Assembly: GCF_000813985.1 (NCBI RefSeq)
Contig: NZ_JWLJ01000001.1
Coordinates: 1,637,476-1,701,475, forward strand
Reading direction: 5' to 3'
Source: Ruegeria sp. ANG-R
GTDB lineage: Bacteria > Pseudomonadota > Alphaproteobacteria > Rhodobacterales > Rhodobacteraceae
Length of the DNA: 64,000 nucleotides
Of the stretch, positions 17,461 through 26,562 are shown one piece after another (position 1 is the stretch's first letter; each line of letters opens with the position of its first letter). The notes beneath the pieces are model-generated. The model was not told where the DNA came from. It made no database searches and saw nothing but the letters and a program-made list of their open reading frames with translations. The translations under genes and the position numbers were made by a program.

Positions 17461-17817
17461 ATGGGTATTCAAGAACATATGGACGGCACGGGTCCGATTT
17501 TAGCCCGTCCACTATCAACAGAACTGGATTGCGAGAGCGCCGCACTGTTGCGCGCAGCAATCAGGCCAATTTTCACAAGTGCAGCGAGCTGGGCCGGATT
17601 GTCGGACATTCTGCGGGACAAAGGCTATCGCCTTGCGTTCCGGCAAGGGCGACTGTGCATCACGGATCGCAGCACGGACGAGCGCATCTGCGGCTTGCGG
17701 TTTCTGGGTTTCGAACTGGCCGAGCTTGTGCGTCGCTTCGGTCGTCCGATCGTTGTCGCTCGTGGCAGCGAAGCGGACGGCGATATCCTGACCGCGCGTC
17801 CGACCTCAGCCACCTGA
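17461..17817 (+). CDS. Conserved hypothetical protein (118 residues)
   Basis: The 118-residue product has no signal peptide or membrane segment. The centre reads IRPIFTSAASWAGLSDILRDKGYRLAFRQGRLCITD, then RICGLRFLGFELAELVRRFGRP, which looks like a compact alpha/beta domain with alternating hydrophobic residues. Similar short proteins are frequent in the Roseobacter group, as far as I recall, but none has a known role. The ATG has GGAGG nine bases upstream. An AT-rich stretch with an inverted repeat lies before it, which suggests its own regulated promoter. It runs toward proS, which is on the opposite strand. Confidence 0.75.
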   Translation: MGIQEHMDGTGPILARPLSTELDCESAALLRAAIRPIFTSAASWAGLSDILRDKGYRLAFRQGRLCITDRSTDERICGLRFLGFELAELVRRFGRPIVVARGSEADGDILTARPTSAT

Positions 17818-17847
17818 ATTGAAATTCAGTCAGTTGCACCGCCTTGG

Positions 17848-19188
17848 TCAGGCGATGCCTTCATAGATTTCTGCCATCTTGGTGACTGCCGCCTCGGGGC
17901 TCAGTTCTTCGCTCTCACCTGTGCGGCGACAGGTCAGTTCGACAACACCGTTCTTCAGACCGCGCGGCCCCACAGTGATCCGCCAGGGCAGACCGATCAG
18001 GTCCATAGTGGCGAACTTACCCCCTGCCCGCTCGTTCCGATCGTCATAAAGTGGCTCAAGGCCCAACGCGGTCAAAGCCTTGTAGATTTTGTCACACGCC
18101 GCATCCGCCTCTTCATCCCCCTGTTTCAGGTTGACGATTCCACAATGGAACGGAGTCACACCTTCCGGCCAGATGATGCCTTTGTCGTCATGGCTGGCCT
18201 CGATGATCGCGCCGATCAGGCGACTGACACCAATTCCGTGACTCCCCATGTGGACGGGCACCGGCTTGCCATCGGGACCTTGCACAGTCGCTCCGAGAGC
18301 TTCGGAATACTGTGTTCCGAAATAAAAGATTTGCCCTACTTCGATACCGCGCGCCACGCGGCGGCGATCTTCGGGGATCTGGTTGAACAGGGCTTCGTCA
18401 TGGGTTTCGTCCGTGCGGGCGTATTTGGAAGTGAACTCTTCGAGGATCGCCTGACACTGTTCGCGGTTGTCATAATCGATCTCGCGATCGCCGAAGGTCA
18501 GATCAGTGACGGCGCTGTCATAGAAAACCTCGGACTCGCCGGTGTCGGCCAGCACCAGGAACTCGTGCGTGTAATCGCCCCCGATAGGGCCGGAATCCGC
18601 GCGCATCGGGATGGCCTGCAGGCCCATCCGCTCGTAGGTGCGCAGATAGCTGACCAGATGGCGGTTATAGGCGTGCAGCGCATCCTCTTTGGTCAGGTCG
18701 AAGTTGTAACCGTCCTTCATATAGAACTCGCGCCCCCGCATCACGCCGAAACGCGGGCGAATCTCGTCGCGGAACTTCCACTGGATTTGATAGAGGGTCA
18801 GCGGCAGGTCCTTGTAGCTGCTCACATGGCCCCGGAAAATGTCCGTCACCAATTCCTCGGCGGTGGGTGTATACAGCATGTCGCGGCCATGGCGGTCCTG
18901 CATCCGCAGCATTTCCTGCCCGTAATCGTCATAGCGCCCGGATTCACGCCACAGGTCCGCCGATTGCAGAATCGGCATCTGGATCGCGATGTGCCCTGCC
19001 CGCGCCTGTTCCTCGTGCACGATGTTTTCCAGTTTGCGCAGAACCTTGAAGCCCATCGGCAACCAGGAATATATCCCGGCGGCGGCCTGTTTGATCATCC
19101 CGGCCCGTAACATCAGCCGGTGGCTGACGATCTGAGCCTCGGAGGGGTTTTCCTTGAGAACGGGCAGAAAGTAACGGCTGAGGCGCAT
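17848..19188 (-). CDS. proS: Prolyl-tRNA synthetase, short alphaproteobacterial type
   Basis: ProS charges tRNA-Pro. At 446 residues it is the short form that lacks the INS editing domain inserted between motifs 2 and 3 in E. coli ProRS. Class II motifs are visible: motif 1 region [18 protein letters not shown], motif 2 [25 protein letters not shown] near 130-155, and motif 3 [18 protein letters not shown] near 313-330. The anticodon-binding domain follows, with [22 protein letters not shown] separate YbaK/ProXp-ala type editing protein would be expected elsewhere. It is divergent from the flavoprotein gene at 19356. Confidence 0.95.
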   Translation of the reverse strand: MRLSRYFLPVLKENPSEAQIVSHRLMLRAGMIKQAAAGIYSWLPMGFKVLRKLENIVHEEQARAGHIAIQMPILQSADLWRESGRYDDYGQEMLRMQDRHGRDMLYTPTAEELVTDIFRGHVSSYKDLPLTLYQIQWKFRDEIRPRFGVMRGREFYMKDGYNFDLTKEDALHAYNRHLVSYLRTYERMGLQAIPMRADSGPIGGDYTHEFLVLADTGESEVFYDSAVTDLTFGDREIDYDNREQCQAILEEFTSKYARTDETHDEALFNQIPEDRRRVARGIEVGQIFYFGTQYSEALGATVQGPDGKPVPVHMGSHGIGVSRLIGAIIEASHDDKGIIWPEGVTPFHCGIVNLKQGDEEADAACDKIYKALTALGLEPLYDDRNERAGGKFATMDLIGLPWRITVGPRGLKNGVVELTCRRTGESEELSPEAAVTKMAEIYEGIA

Positions 19189-19355
19189 GACGTAACCTTT
19201 AAGGGTGATATTTCAACAAAAAGGTGATTATGCCAAAGCCCCGCCGGGGGCAATCATGCATTGGCGTTTTTACGACCTCTGCGGCGTCGGTTTTTCGGTT
19301 GACCGTAACGCCGGGGTTATCAATGTTGGCGCAAACGTCCAACTGCGAGGCCGCG

Positions 19356-20720
19356 ATGCAGACAATCACAGAACCCGCCCGCCAGATTCCCGTTGTTCAC
19401 CAGACCGACGTATTGGTCGTAGGCTCCGGCCCCGCAGGGCTATCAGCCGCGCTGGCTGCTGCGCGCGCAGGGGCCGAGGTATCACTGATGGACAGGTTCG
19501 GCTGCATGGGTGGCAATATCACCGCCGTCGGTGTCGAGGGCTTTGCCTGGTACCGCCACGAACAGACCGTCGAGGCCGGAGGCATCGGCCTGGAATTCGA
19601 AACCCGCGCCAAAGAGATGGGCGCCGCCGTACCCGAGAGCCAATCGCTCAGCTACGAACTGGATAGCGAGGGCTTCAAACTGGTGGCCGACAAACTGGTC
19701 GAAGAAGCTGGCGTTCACCCGATGCTGCACCGACAGTTCGTTGCCCCGATTATGGAAGGCGACCGTATCACCGGCGTGATTACCGAATCCAAAGCGGGAC
19801 GCGAGGCCATACTGGCAAAAGTCGTTATTGACGCAACTGGCGACGCGGACGTGGCCCATCGCGCCGGTGCTCCAACCCACAAAACGCCGCGCGAGGATAT
19901 GATGGCGGCGTCGGTCATGTTTCATCTGGCCGGTGTCGACAAGCGCGCCTTCATGGAAGGTGTCAAAGCCGACCCGCAGACCTACAAGGACTGGGGCGGC
20001 GGTGGCGAATGGAATATCGAAACCTCAGGCAAAGAGGACGACATGTTCTCGCCCTTCGTCAAGAAACCCTTTCAACAGGCGATTGATGAGGGGCTGATAC
20101 CGGCACACCTGAACACCATCGCGGGCACATGGGGGGCGATGCACGATACCGGAGAGCTGACCTATATGAACTTGATTCATATGGATGAAATTGATGGGAC
20201 CGACCCGGACAGCCTGACATTCGGCGAGATTGAGGGTCGCCGTCAGGCGATGCTGGCCATTGATGCCCTGCGCCGCTTCATGCCCGGTTGCGAAAACGCC
20301 CGGCTTCGGAATTTCGGGATGACCATAGGCATTCGCGATACGCGCAAGATCGATGCCGTCTATAACATGACTGAGAGTGACGCCCGCCATCAGGGTCGTT
20401 TCGAGGACTCCATCGGCATCTACCCCGAGTTCATCGACGGGTACGGTATTCTGATCCTGCCGACCACGGGCCGGTACATGCAGATCCCCTATCGCTCGAT
20501 GCTGCCAAAAGGCGTAAAGGGTCTGTTGGTCGCGGGCCGCTCGCATGGGGCGGATCGGATCGCTCACGCTGCGACGCGCAACATGTCCTGCTGTGCGGTG
20601 ATGGGCCAGGGTGCAGGGATTGCAGCGGCGTTGTCACTCAAAAGCAATCAGGAACTCGACAACATGAACCTTGCCCCGGTTCGCAAGGAACTGGAGCGCC
20701 AGGGGGTCAGGATCACCTGA
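19356..20720 (+). CDS. FAD-dependent oxidoreductase of unknown substrate
   Basis: A 454-residue flavoprotein. The dinucleotide-binding fold is VLVVGSGPAGLSAALAAARAGAEVSLMDR (GSGPAG at 23-28), followed by FGCMGGNIT, the Gly-Gly-rich flavin contact found in the FAD_oxidored (PF12831-like) family. ATRNMSCCAVMGQGAGIAAALS near the C-terminus is the second FAD-contact region. The chosen ATG at 19356 directly precedes the fold; the longer frame to 19224 lacks sensible sequence. It overlaps the next gene by one base (TGATG), so the flavoprotein and the 2-oxoglutarate oxygenase are almost certainly coexpressed. The substrate cannot be deduced. Confidence 0.85.
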   Translation: MQTITEPARQIPVVHQTDVLVVGSGPAGLSAALAAARAGAEVSLMDRFGCMGGNITAVGVEGFAWYRHEQTVEAGGIGLEFETRAKEMGAAVPESQSLSYELDSEGFKLVADKLVEEAGVHPMLHRQFVAPIMEGDRITGVITESKAGREAILAKVVIDATGDADVAHRAGAPTHKTPREDMMAASVMFHLAGVDKRAFMEGVKADPQTYKDWGGGGEWNIETSGKEDDMFSPFVKKPFQQAIDEGLIPAHLNTIAGTWGAMHDTGELTYMNLIHMDEIDGTDPDSLTFGEIEGRRQAMLAIDALRRFMPGCENARLRNFGMTIGIRDTRKIDAVYNMTESDARHQGRFEDSIGIYPEFIDGYGILILPTTGRYMQIPYRSMLPKGVKGLLVAGRSHGADRIAHAATRNMSCCAVMGQGAGIAAALSLKSNQELDNMNLAPVRKELERQGVRIT

Positions 20721-21694
20721 TGGAGCACATCCCCACCATCGACATAACGCCGCTGGCCGATCCGACGGACCCTCGGTTCGGCGCCACGGTTGCGCAGATC
20801 ATGGGGGCCTGCACAAGCATCGGGTTCCTGTCGATTACAGGGACAGCGATCACATCTGAAAGCGTCGATGACGTACGCACCTGCGTTCGGGCCATTTTTG
20901 ATGTCACGGAACAACGCAAATGGGATCAGGCGATCACCCGTGACAACTATCGCGGATATATCCCGATGGGGTTCTTCACACCCAACGACGGTTCGGGACC
21001 AGCGGATAAATACGAAGGCTACAAACTGCACCAGGAGGTGGCGCAGGATGCGCCGATCCGACAGGAGTGCGCGCTTTACGGTCCAAACCTGTGGCCCGGA
21101 GAAGTTCCGCAGGCACGGGACATTCTGCTGGGTTACTGGACACAGTTGGACCGCGTGGCAGACCTGCTGCTTGGCGCGCTTGAGGTTGGCTTGGGCCTGA
21201 AATCAAGCGCGCTGCGCGACGCTTTCCGTATGCCGATGACCAATATGACATTGTTGCACTATCCGCCGCAGGCCCCGGATGAGAGTGGTTACGGCATCCA
21301 CCCGCACAAGGATACCGACGCTCTGACCATCATCGCCCCTGACCCGGTCGGTGGGCTTGAAGTGCAGACCCGCACCGGTCGCTGGGTCACACCCGATTGC
21401 CCGCCCGGTGCTTTCGTCGTGAATATCGGTGACATGCTCGAGCTATGGTCCGGGGGACGGCTGAAATCGACACCACACCGCGTGGTCAATCGCTCGGGAC
21501 TAGAGCGCTATACCTTCCCCTATTTCGCGGTTCCCCGTCATGACGTGGTCGTTGCGCCGCTGTTGCCGGCCCTACCCGGTTTTGATCGCCCCGCAGTTCA
21601 CTGCGGTCACTGGTCGGCCGAGATTTGGCGCACCAATTGGCCAGACGAAACAGCGACAAAGGATACCCCTGAACTGGGCACACTGGCTGACTGA
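20720..21694 (+). CDS. 2-oxoglutarate/Fe(II)-dependent oxygenase, isopenicillin N synthase-like
   Basis: A 324-residue double-stranded beta-helix oxygenase. The N-terminal DIOX_N part starts IPTIDITPL. The iron triad is visible: H196-K-D198 in HPHKDTD and H243 in STPHRVVN, and R253 in ERYTFPYF takes the place of the arginine that binds 2-oxoglutarate. This architecture is shared by gibberellin and flavone oxidases, ACC oxidase relatives and bacterial amino-acid hydroxylases. It overlaps the upstream flavoprotein by one base. The two may oxidise the same small molecule in sequence, which is inference. No transporter or regulator of the pair is adjacent. Confidence 0.88.
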   Translation: MEHIPTIDITPLADPTDPRFGATVAQIMGACTSIGFLSITGTAITSESVDDVRTCVRAIFDVTEQRKWDQAITRDNYRGYIPMGFFTPNDGSGPADKYEGYKLHQEVAQDAPIRQECALYGPNLWPGEVPQARDILLGYWTQLDRVADLLLGALEVGLGLKSSALRDAFRMPMTNMTLLHYPPQAPDESGYGIHPHKDTDALTIIAPDPVGGLEVQTRTGRWVTPDCPPGAFVVNIGDMLELWSGGRLKSTPHRVVNRSGLERYTFPYFAVPRHDVVVAPLLPALPGFDRPAVHCGHWSAEIWRTNWPDETATKDTPELGTLAD

Positions 21695-21784
21695 TACGCA
21701 AAAAGACCCGCCCCATGAACCGCTTGCATCACGCCGCGTGATGGGCCAAGAACACAGCAACGCTGCGCAAAAAGGGAACGCGCC

Positions 21785-22858
21785 ATGGCTTTGCCGGTGA
21801 AGGATCAGCTTAGATACTGGGGTATTGCCGCCACGATTTTTGTGGTGCTTATGTATCTGCTGGGCGACGTGCTGCTGCCCTTTGTCATCGGCGGGGCGAT
21901 TGCTTATTTCCTTGATCCCGTTGCGGATCGTCTGGAAAGACTGGGCCTGTCGCGCATGGCCGCCACCGGGATCATCACGGTTGTCGGAGTGTTGGGCTTT
22001 GTGCTGATGATCCTGATGGTCGTACCCGCGCTGATCACGCAGCTTCTGGACTTGATTGACGTATTACCAAGTCTTTTTAAAGAGCTGCGCGCCTTCGTCG
22101 AAAAGCAGTTCCCCGCGCTGCTGGATCGGGAATCAAGCACGCACCAGATGCTGGTGTCGTTCGGCGAGACGCTGAAATCCAAAACCGGGGATGTATTGCA
22201 GACGGTCCTGACCTCGCTGGGGTCGGCAATCAACGTGGTCGTCCTGCTGGTGATCGTCCCCGTGGTTGCCGTCTATCTGCTGATGGATTGGGATCGCATG
22301 ATCACCCGGATCGGAGAACTGCTGCCCCGCGATCACGCCCCGACAATCAAGCGTCTGGCGCGCGAAATAGACGCCGTTCTGGCCTCGTTCGTTCGCGGAA
22401 TGGGGACGGTCTGCCTGATCCTTGGCACCTACTATGCGGTTGCGCTGATGCTGGTTGGCCTGCAATTCGGCCTGATCGTGGGCTTCATCGCCGGGCTGGT
22501 GACCTTCATTCCTTATCTGGGCGCCCTGATCGGAGGCACTCTGGCCATAGGTCTGGCCCTGTTTCAATTCTGGGGGGATTGGGCACATGTCGGTCTGGTC
22601 GCCGGAGTGTTCGCCATCGGACAGGTGACCGAGGGGAACTTTCTGACCCCTAAACTCGTCGGAAGCTCCGTCGGCTTGCACCCGGTCTGGCTGCTGCTGG
22701 CATTGTCGGTATTCGGCGCGCTGTTTGGCTTTGTGGGGATGCTGGTCGCGGTTCCGGTTGCGGCTGCACTGGGCGTTCTGGCAAGATTTGCGACCGAGCA
22801 GTATCTGAACAGTCGTCTTTACACCGGGCTTGAAGGGCTCAATCAGGAAGACGAATAA
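21785..22858 (+). CDS. AI-2E/PerM family transporter
   Basis: A 357-residue membrane protein with about eight hydrophobic segments and the PerM pattern: an N-terminal helix pair (IAATIFVVLMYLLGDVLLPFVIGGAIAYFLDPVAD), a central soluble helical region (ALLDRESSTHQMLVSFGETLKSK), and the C-terminal membrane block with GLVTFIPYLGALIGG and VTEGNFLTPKLVGSSVGLHP. Family members are assigned to autoinducer-2 export or Na+/H+ antiport in some species; here substrate is unknown. Its TAA stop abuts the hdaA ATG, an arrangement that implies a shared transcript. Confidence 0.88.
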   Translation: MALPVKDQLRYWGIAATIFVVLMYLLGDVLLPFVIGGAIAYFLDPVADRLERLGLSRMAATGIITVVGVLGFVLMILMVVPALITQLLDLIDVLPSLFKELRAFVEKQFPALLDRESSTHQMLVSFGETLKSKTGDVLQTVLTSLGSAINVVVLLVIVPVVAVYLLMDWDRMITRIGELLPRDHAPTIKRLAREIDAVLASFVRGMGTVCLILGTYYAVALMLVGLQFGLIVGFIAGLVTFIPYLGALIGGTLAIGLALFQFWGDWAHVGLVAGVFAIGQVTEGNFLTPKLVGSSVGLHPVWLLLALSVFGALFGFVGMLVAVPVAAALGVLARFATEQYLNSRLYTGLEGLNQEDE

Positions 22859-23548
22859 ATGGCCACGCAGCTTAGCTTTGACCTGCCGTCCAAGACCGCC
22901 TTGGGCCGCGAGGACTTCTTTGTCTCGCCCGCAAATGCGCTGGCCGTAGCAATGATCTCGGCCACGTCCTGGCCCGGGAACAAGCTGGTGCTGAGCGGTC
23001 CGGCTGCATCCGGGAAAACTCATCTGGCCCATGTGTGGGCGGCGGAAACAGGCGGGCGCATCGTGCAAGCCGCTGCGTTGCGTTATGAAGAGGTGCCGGA
23101 GCTCTCGCATACCCCGGTTGCGGTAGAAGATGTCCCGTTGATCGCCGCTGACGTTGAACAGCAGAAAACACTGTTTCACCTGCATAATCTTGTATTGGCC
23201 GAAGGCCAGGCCCTTTTGATGACAGGACGTACCGCGCCAAGGCTATGGCACCTGCCGCTGGCCGATCTGCAAAGCCGGGTGGAGGGGGCGCATCATGTAG
23301 CGCTGGATGCGCCGGATGATGCCCTTTTGGGGGCGGTCTTGGCCAAACTGTTCACCGACCGCCAACTTAACCCCGGCCCCGACGTCATCGCGTATCTGGT
23401 CAAACACATGGACCGCAGCTTTGAAACCGCTGCAAAGGTCGTCGCTGAACTGGACCGCATCGCTCTCGACGAAAAGCGTGACATCACCCGTTCGCTGGCG
23501 GTGCGTCTATTGAACACAGATACCGAACAATCCGCGACCCGCGATTGA
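22859..23548 (+). CDS. hdaA: DnaA-related regulatory inactivator HdaA
   Basis: A 229-residue AAA+ protein homologous to domain III of DnaA. In alphaproteobacteria HdaA works with the sliding clamp to stimulate ATP hydrolysis by DnaA after initiation. The N-terminus MATQLSFDLPSK contains a clamp-binding motif (QLSFDL at 4-9). Walker A is GPAASGKTHLAH near 41-52 and the Walker B-like region VAVEDVPLI near 79-87. The C-terminal lid shows DRSFETAAKVVAELDRIAL. DnaA's DNA-binding domain IV is missing, as expected. It lies between the PerM-type permease and ppx on one strand; that order is common in Rhodobacterales. Confidence 0.92.
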   Translation: MATQLSFDLPSKTALGREDFFVSPANALAVAMISATSWPGNKLVLSGPAASGKTHLAHVWAAETGGRIVQAAALRYEEVPELSHTPVAVEDVPLIAADVEQQKTLFHLHNLVLAEGQALLMTGRTAPRLWHLPLADLQSRVEGAHHVALDAPDDALLGAVLAKLFTDRQLNPGPDVIAYLVKHMDRSFETAAKVVAELDRIALDEKRDITRSLAVRLLNTDTEQSATRD

Positions 23549-23597
23549 CCGGGTGAAAGCGATCCCGCATCCTGCCGCCAAACCATCTGGGGACACC

Positions 23598-25142
23598 ATG
23601 ACACAGACAGTCGAGACTGATTTCCCCGACCACGGGCTTTTCGAAAAGCCCTTGTTCGAAGATCCGGGCGCCCGCGCATTGTCTCGGGTTGGTGTTGTCG
23701 ATATCGGATCAAACTCGGTCCGGATGGTTATCTTTGATGGCGCGGCGCGTTCACCTGCCTATTTCTACAATGAAAAGGTCATGTGCGAGTTGGGCGCCGG
23801 TCTTTCCGAAACCGGCCGCCTGAACCCGCTGGGACGCGTACGCGCACTGGCGGCATTGCATCGTTTCAAGTATCTGGCCAACGATCTCGGATTACCCACC
23901 CTGCACGCCGTTGCCACCGCTGCGGTGCGCGAGGCCAAAGACGGGCCCGATTTCTGCGCACAAGTGAAGGCGGAAACCGGTCTGATCATCAATGTCGTCG
24001 ATGGCGAGGAAGAAGCCCGCCTTTCGGCCCAGGGCGTGCTGTTGGGATGGCCGGGTGCCTATGGGCTGATCTGTGACATCGGCGGTTCTTCGGTAGAACT
24101 GGCCGAGATCGGAGGCGGCAAGGTCGGACGTCGCATGACCTCGGCACTGGGGCCACTCAAGCTGCGTGACATCAAAGGCGGGCGTCGGGCGCGTAAGGTG
24201 CATATCAAAAAAACGCTGGAAGAAATGCGCGACAGGATGGGTCCGCAGCGCGACCGGCTGTTTCTTGTCGGCGGCAGTTGGCGGGCCTTCGCCCGGCTGG
24301 ACATGCTGCGCCGGGGTTATCCGCTGAACGTGCTGCATGAATACCGCATGACACAAAGCCAGGTACGCGAGACTATCAAATTCATCGAACAGAATGACCC
24401 GGACGAGCTGCGCACATTGGCCGGTGTGTCGGGATCACGCATGGCATTGATCCCCTATGCGATGGATGTGCTGTCGCGGCTGATCCGTACCTTCAAGCCC
24501 AAGGATATCGCAATTTCAAGCTATGGCATCCGTGAGGGGCTGCTTTACGAGCAAATGCCGCAGCGCCTGCGCGACCGCGACCCCTTGATCGAAGCCAGCC
24601 GCTTTGCCGAAGCCAAGGATGCACGTTTGCCCGGTTTCGGAAAGCACCTGTTCGATTTTGTCATGCCGTTGTTCCGTTCCGCTCCTGAACAAAAGGTGCG
24701 TCTGATCAAGGCCGCCTGCCTGCTTCATGACGTAAGCTGGCGTGCGCATCCCGATTACCGGGCCGAGGCCTGTTTCGAATATGTCACCCGCGCCAACATG
24801 AGTGGGATCAAGCATTCCGAGCGGGTCTTTATCGGCCTTGCCCTACAACACCGTTATCGCAACAAACGCGAGGGCAGCCGCTTTACCAAGCTCTACGAAT
24901 TGCTGGACGAACGCGGCCAGGAACAGGCAGAAATCCTGGGCAAAGCGCTTCGATTCGGCGCGATGCTTTGGATGCAGCACGACGCTGCCATGGGTAAACT
25001 GCGCTATTATCCGAAAAAGCAAAGGCTAGAACTGCGCCTGCCCAAATCAGCCGGTCCTTTGTTCAACGAAGTCGCCGACGCGCGGTTCAACTCACTGGCT
25101 GCCGCACTGAAATCCGAACCCAGAGTGATCCTGCGGGGATGA
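23598..25142 (+). CDS. ppx: Ppx/GppA exopolyphosphatase-family phosphatase
   Basis: A 514-residue member of the ASKHA phosphatase superfamily that removes terminal phosphate from polyphosphate or pppGpp. The phosphate-1 motif is VGVVDIGSNSVRMVIFDG near 32-49; the phosphate-2 loop is LICDIGGSSVELAEI near 158-172. A C-terminal HD-like helical region follows, with HDVSWRAHPDYRAEACFEYV and IKHSERVFIGLALQHRYR. The start ATG at 23598 has GGGGA upstream; a GTG at 23553 is a weaker option. It ends immediately next to the convergent gene at 25143 with no gap. Preference for polyP over pppGpp is not decidable by eye. Confidence 0.9.
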   Translation: MTQTVETDFPDHGLFEKPLFEDPGARALSRVGVVDIGSNSVRMVIFDGAARSPAYFYNEKVMCELGAGLSETGRLNPLGRVRALAALHRFKYLANDLGLPTLHAVATAAVREAKDGPDFCAQVKAETGLIINVVDGEEEARLSAQGVLLGWPGAYGLICDIGGSSVELAEIGGGKVGRRMTSALGPLKLRDIKGGRRARKVHIKKTLEEMRDRMGPQRDRLFLVGGSWRAFARLDMLRRGYPLNVLHEYRMTQSQVRETIKFIEQNDPDELRTLAGVSGSRMALIPYAMDVLSRLIRTFKPKDIAISSYGIREGLLYEQMPQRLRDRDPLIEASRFAEAKDARLPGFGKHLFDFVMPLFRSAPEQKVRLIKAACLLHDVSWRAHPDYRAEACFEYVTRANMSGIKHSERVFIGLALQHRYRNKREGSRFTKLYELLDERGQEQAEILGKALRFGAMLWMQHDAAMGKLRYYPKKQRLELRLPKSAGPLFNEVADARFNSLAAALKSEPRVILRG

Positions 25143-25520
25143 TCAGATATCGGTCACACCGTCAGAAGGTGCGTCATCTCGCGGTGCCGATTCATCAGGT
25201 TGTTCCCGAGATGTCTTTTTGCGGATGATGATGTCTCCGTTGGGCAGCATCTCGGGCACCTCGTAAGCGCTCCAATCCTGTACCTGAGCAGCCAACTCGG
25301 CCAGCGCAGGCCCCATTTCCTGCATGAACGACTGTAACGCTGGACCGAACTGATCAGCGAGCCCGCGCAAATCTTCGATGGCGGGCTCCATCTCCTGCCG
25401 CAGTCCTTCCAGAAACAGTTCAGCGCCCCGCTCCATCAGGGACTTGCCGCCGTCTTCCTCGGCATGGGCAGGAAAGGCTGTTGCGGCGCAGGCCGCACAG
25501 ATTATCAGGACGCGTTGCAT
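25143..25520 (-). CDS. Small periplasmic protein of unknown function
   Basis: A 125-residue product with signal peptide MQRVLIICAACAATAFPAHA, cleavage after AHA. The mature part is a leucine-rich amphipathic helix region (LMERGAELFLEGLRQEMEPAIEDL, then PALQSFMQEMGPALAELAAQVQDW), followed by YEVPEMLPNGDIIIRKK and an acidic tail. Homologues in this order are sometimes labelled AAA+ ATPase, but there is no P-loop, so I reject that label. The start at 25520 fits the signal peptide better than the longer frame. Its stop codon abuts that of ppx on the other strand. Confidence 0.75.
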   Translation of the reverse strand: MQRVLIICAACAATAFPAHAEEDGGKSLMERGAELFLEGLRQEMEPAIEDLRGLADQFGPALQSFMQEMGPALAELAAQVQDWSAYEVPEMLPNGDIIIRKKTSREQPDESAPRDDAPSDGVTDI

Positions 25521-25557
25521 ACTGGAAATATAGGAGATGACGCCTGCGGTTGAAAGG

Positions 25558-26559
25558 TTACAGATCAATATCCAGCGTCACCGGAAAATGGTCGGATGCA
25601 GTCAGCAACGCAGCGCGCAATTCCGCATTGCCCCAGCACGCGGCATCCCGGAAGGGGTGCCAGATACGCCAGGCAGGGCGCCGTTCGCGCAGGTCGCCGC
25701 TGATCATGATATAGTCCAACAGCGCTTCGAGGTATCGCCCTTCATCCCGACGCTCGAAACGCGCGGTTGCGGGAACAGAGCCGGGACGCGGCCGATGGGC
25801 CTGTGCCGCGTGGGGATCGTAAAGCCCGGCCTGCAACAGAATCTCGACCGAGGAGCGTCCGAACAGATGCTCGAATTCGTCAAGGCCCGGGCCGTCATTC
25901 AAATCACCAAGCAGGATCACCGGCTCATGTGCAGCGACATGGGTCTCAATCCGTCGCGCCAGCCAGACCGCCTGTGCCAGCTGTTTGCGGCGGTTGGCGA
26001 TCGAAAGGCGGATCATTTCGTCTCGTGATCCTGCACCATGGGGTGCTTTGGATTTTAGATGTGCACCGATCAGACGCACTGTCGCACCGCGCTTGGTCTC
26101 GACTGCCAGTTCCATGGGCGGTTTTGAGAACTGCACCTGATCTTCGGTCGCATCCACATCCAGATCGATACGGAACACGCTGTCAAACCGCGGCGCGGCT
26201 TTGTCCTCGGGGTGTGCTATCGGATCATGGCGCGCTGCGAGGGTGTCCGGGTCAAACAGCAATGCCAGTTCCTGATGGGTATCATTGGCAAACCCCATCA
26301 CAGCATGAGAGGTGCGCAGATCGAAGGTTTCAGCAAATCTCTGAAGTGCACGAACCGTGTTCTGCGTCTTTCCCGTGTTAGGAGCCTCGACGATCAGTAT
26401 CGCATCGGCATCTATTGCCGTCAGAACCTTCGCCACGGCCTCGATTTGCTGGGCCTTCGTAACGTCCCGACGCCCTGACCAGCTGTCATCGACTATCAGA
26501 TTGTCATCGCGGTCGAACAGATTGGCGAACCATTCGATATTATAGGTCGCCAGACGCAT
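25558..26559 (-). CDS. Endonuclease/exonuclease/phosphatase family protein
   Basis: A 333-residue metal-dependent phosphodiesterase-type protein. It begins MRLATYNIEWFANLFD, the N-metal motif of the EEP superfamily; ILIVEAPNTGK supplies the conserved E of the LQE/VE motif, IGAHLKSK lies near 165-172, ILLGDLNDGPG near 217-227 carries the catalytic D-x-N, and ASDHFPV at the end supplies SDH. Substrate could be nucleic acid or a phospholipid-like molecule. The gene follows the DjlA-like gene at 3 bp on the same strand, so the two probably form an operon. Confidence 0.88.
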   Translation of the reverse strand: MRLATYNIEWFANLFDRDDNLIVDDSWSGRRDVTKAQQIEAVAKVLTAIDADAILIVEAPNTGKTQNTVRALQRFAETFDLRTSHAVMGFANDTHQELALLFDPDTLAARHDPIAHPEDKAAPRFDSVFRIDLDVDATEDQVQFSKPPMELAVETKRGATVRLIGAHLKSKAPHGAGSRDEMIRLSIANRRKQLAQAVWLARRIETHVAAHEPVILLGDLNDGPGLDEFEHLFGRSSVEILLQAGLYDPHAAQAHRPRPGSVPATARFERRDEGRYLEALLDYIMISGDLRERRPAWRIWHPFRDAACWGNAELRAALLTASDHFPVTLDIDL

Positions 26560-26562
26560 GGC

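Noticed and set aside
25143..25520. AAA+ ATPase label for the small secreted protein
   Set aside because: No P-loop or Walker motif is present; the protein has a signal peptide and amphipathic helices.
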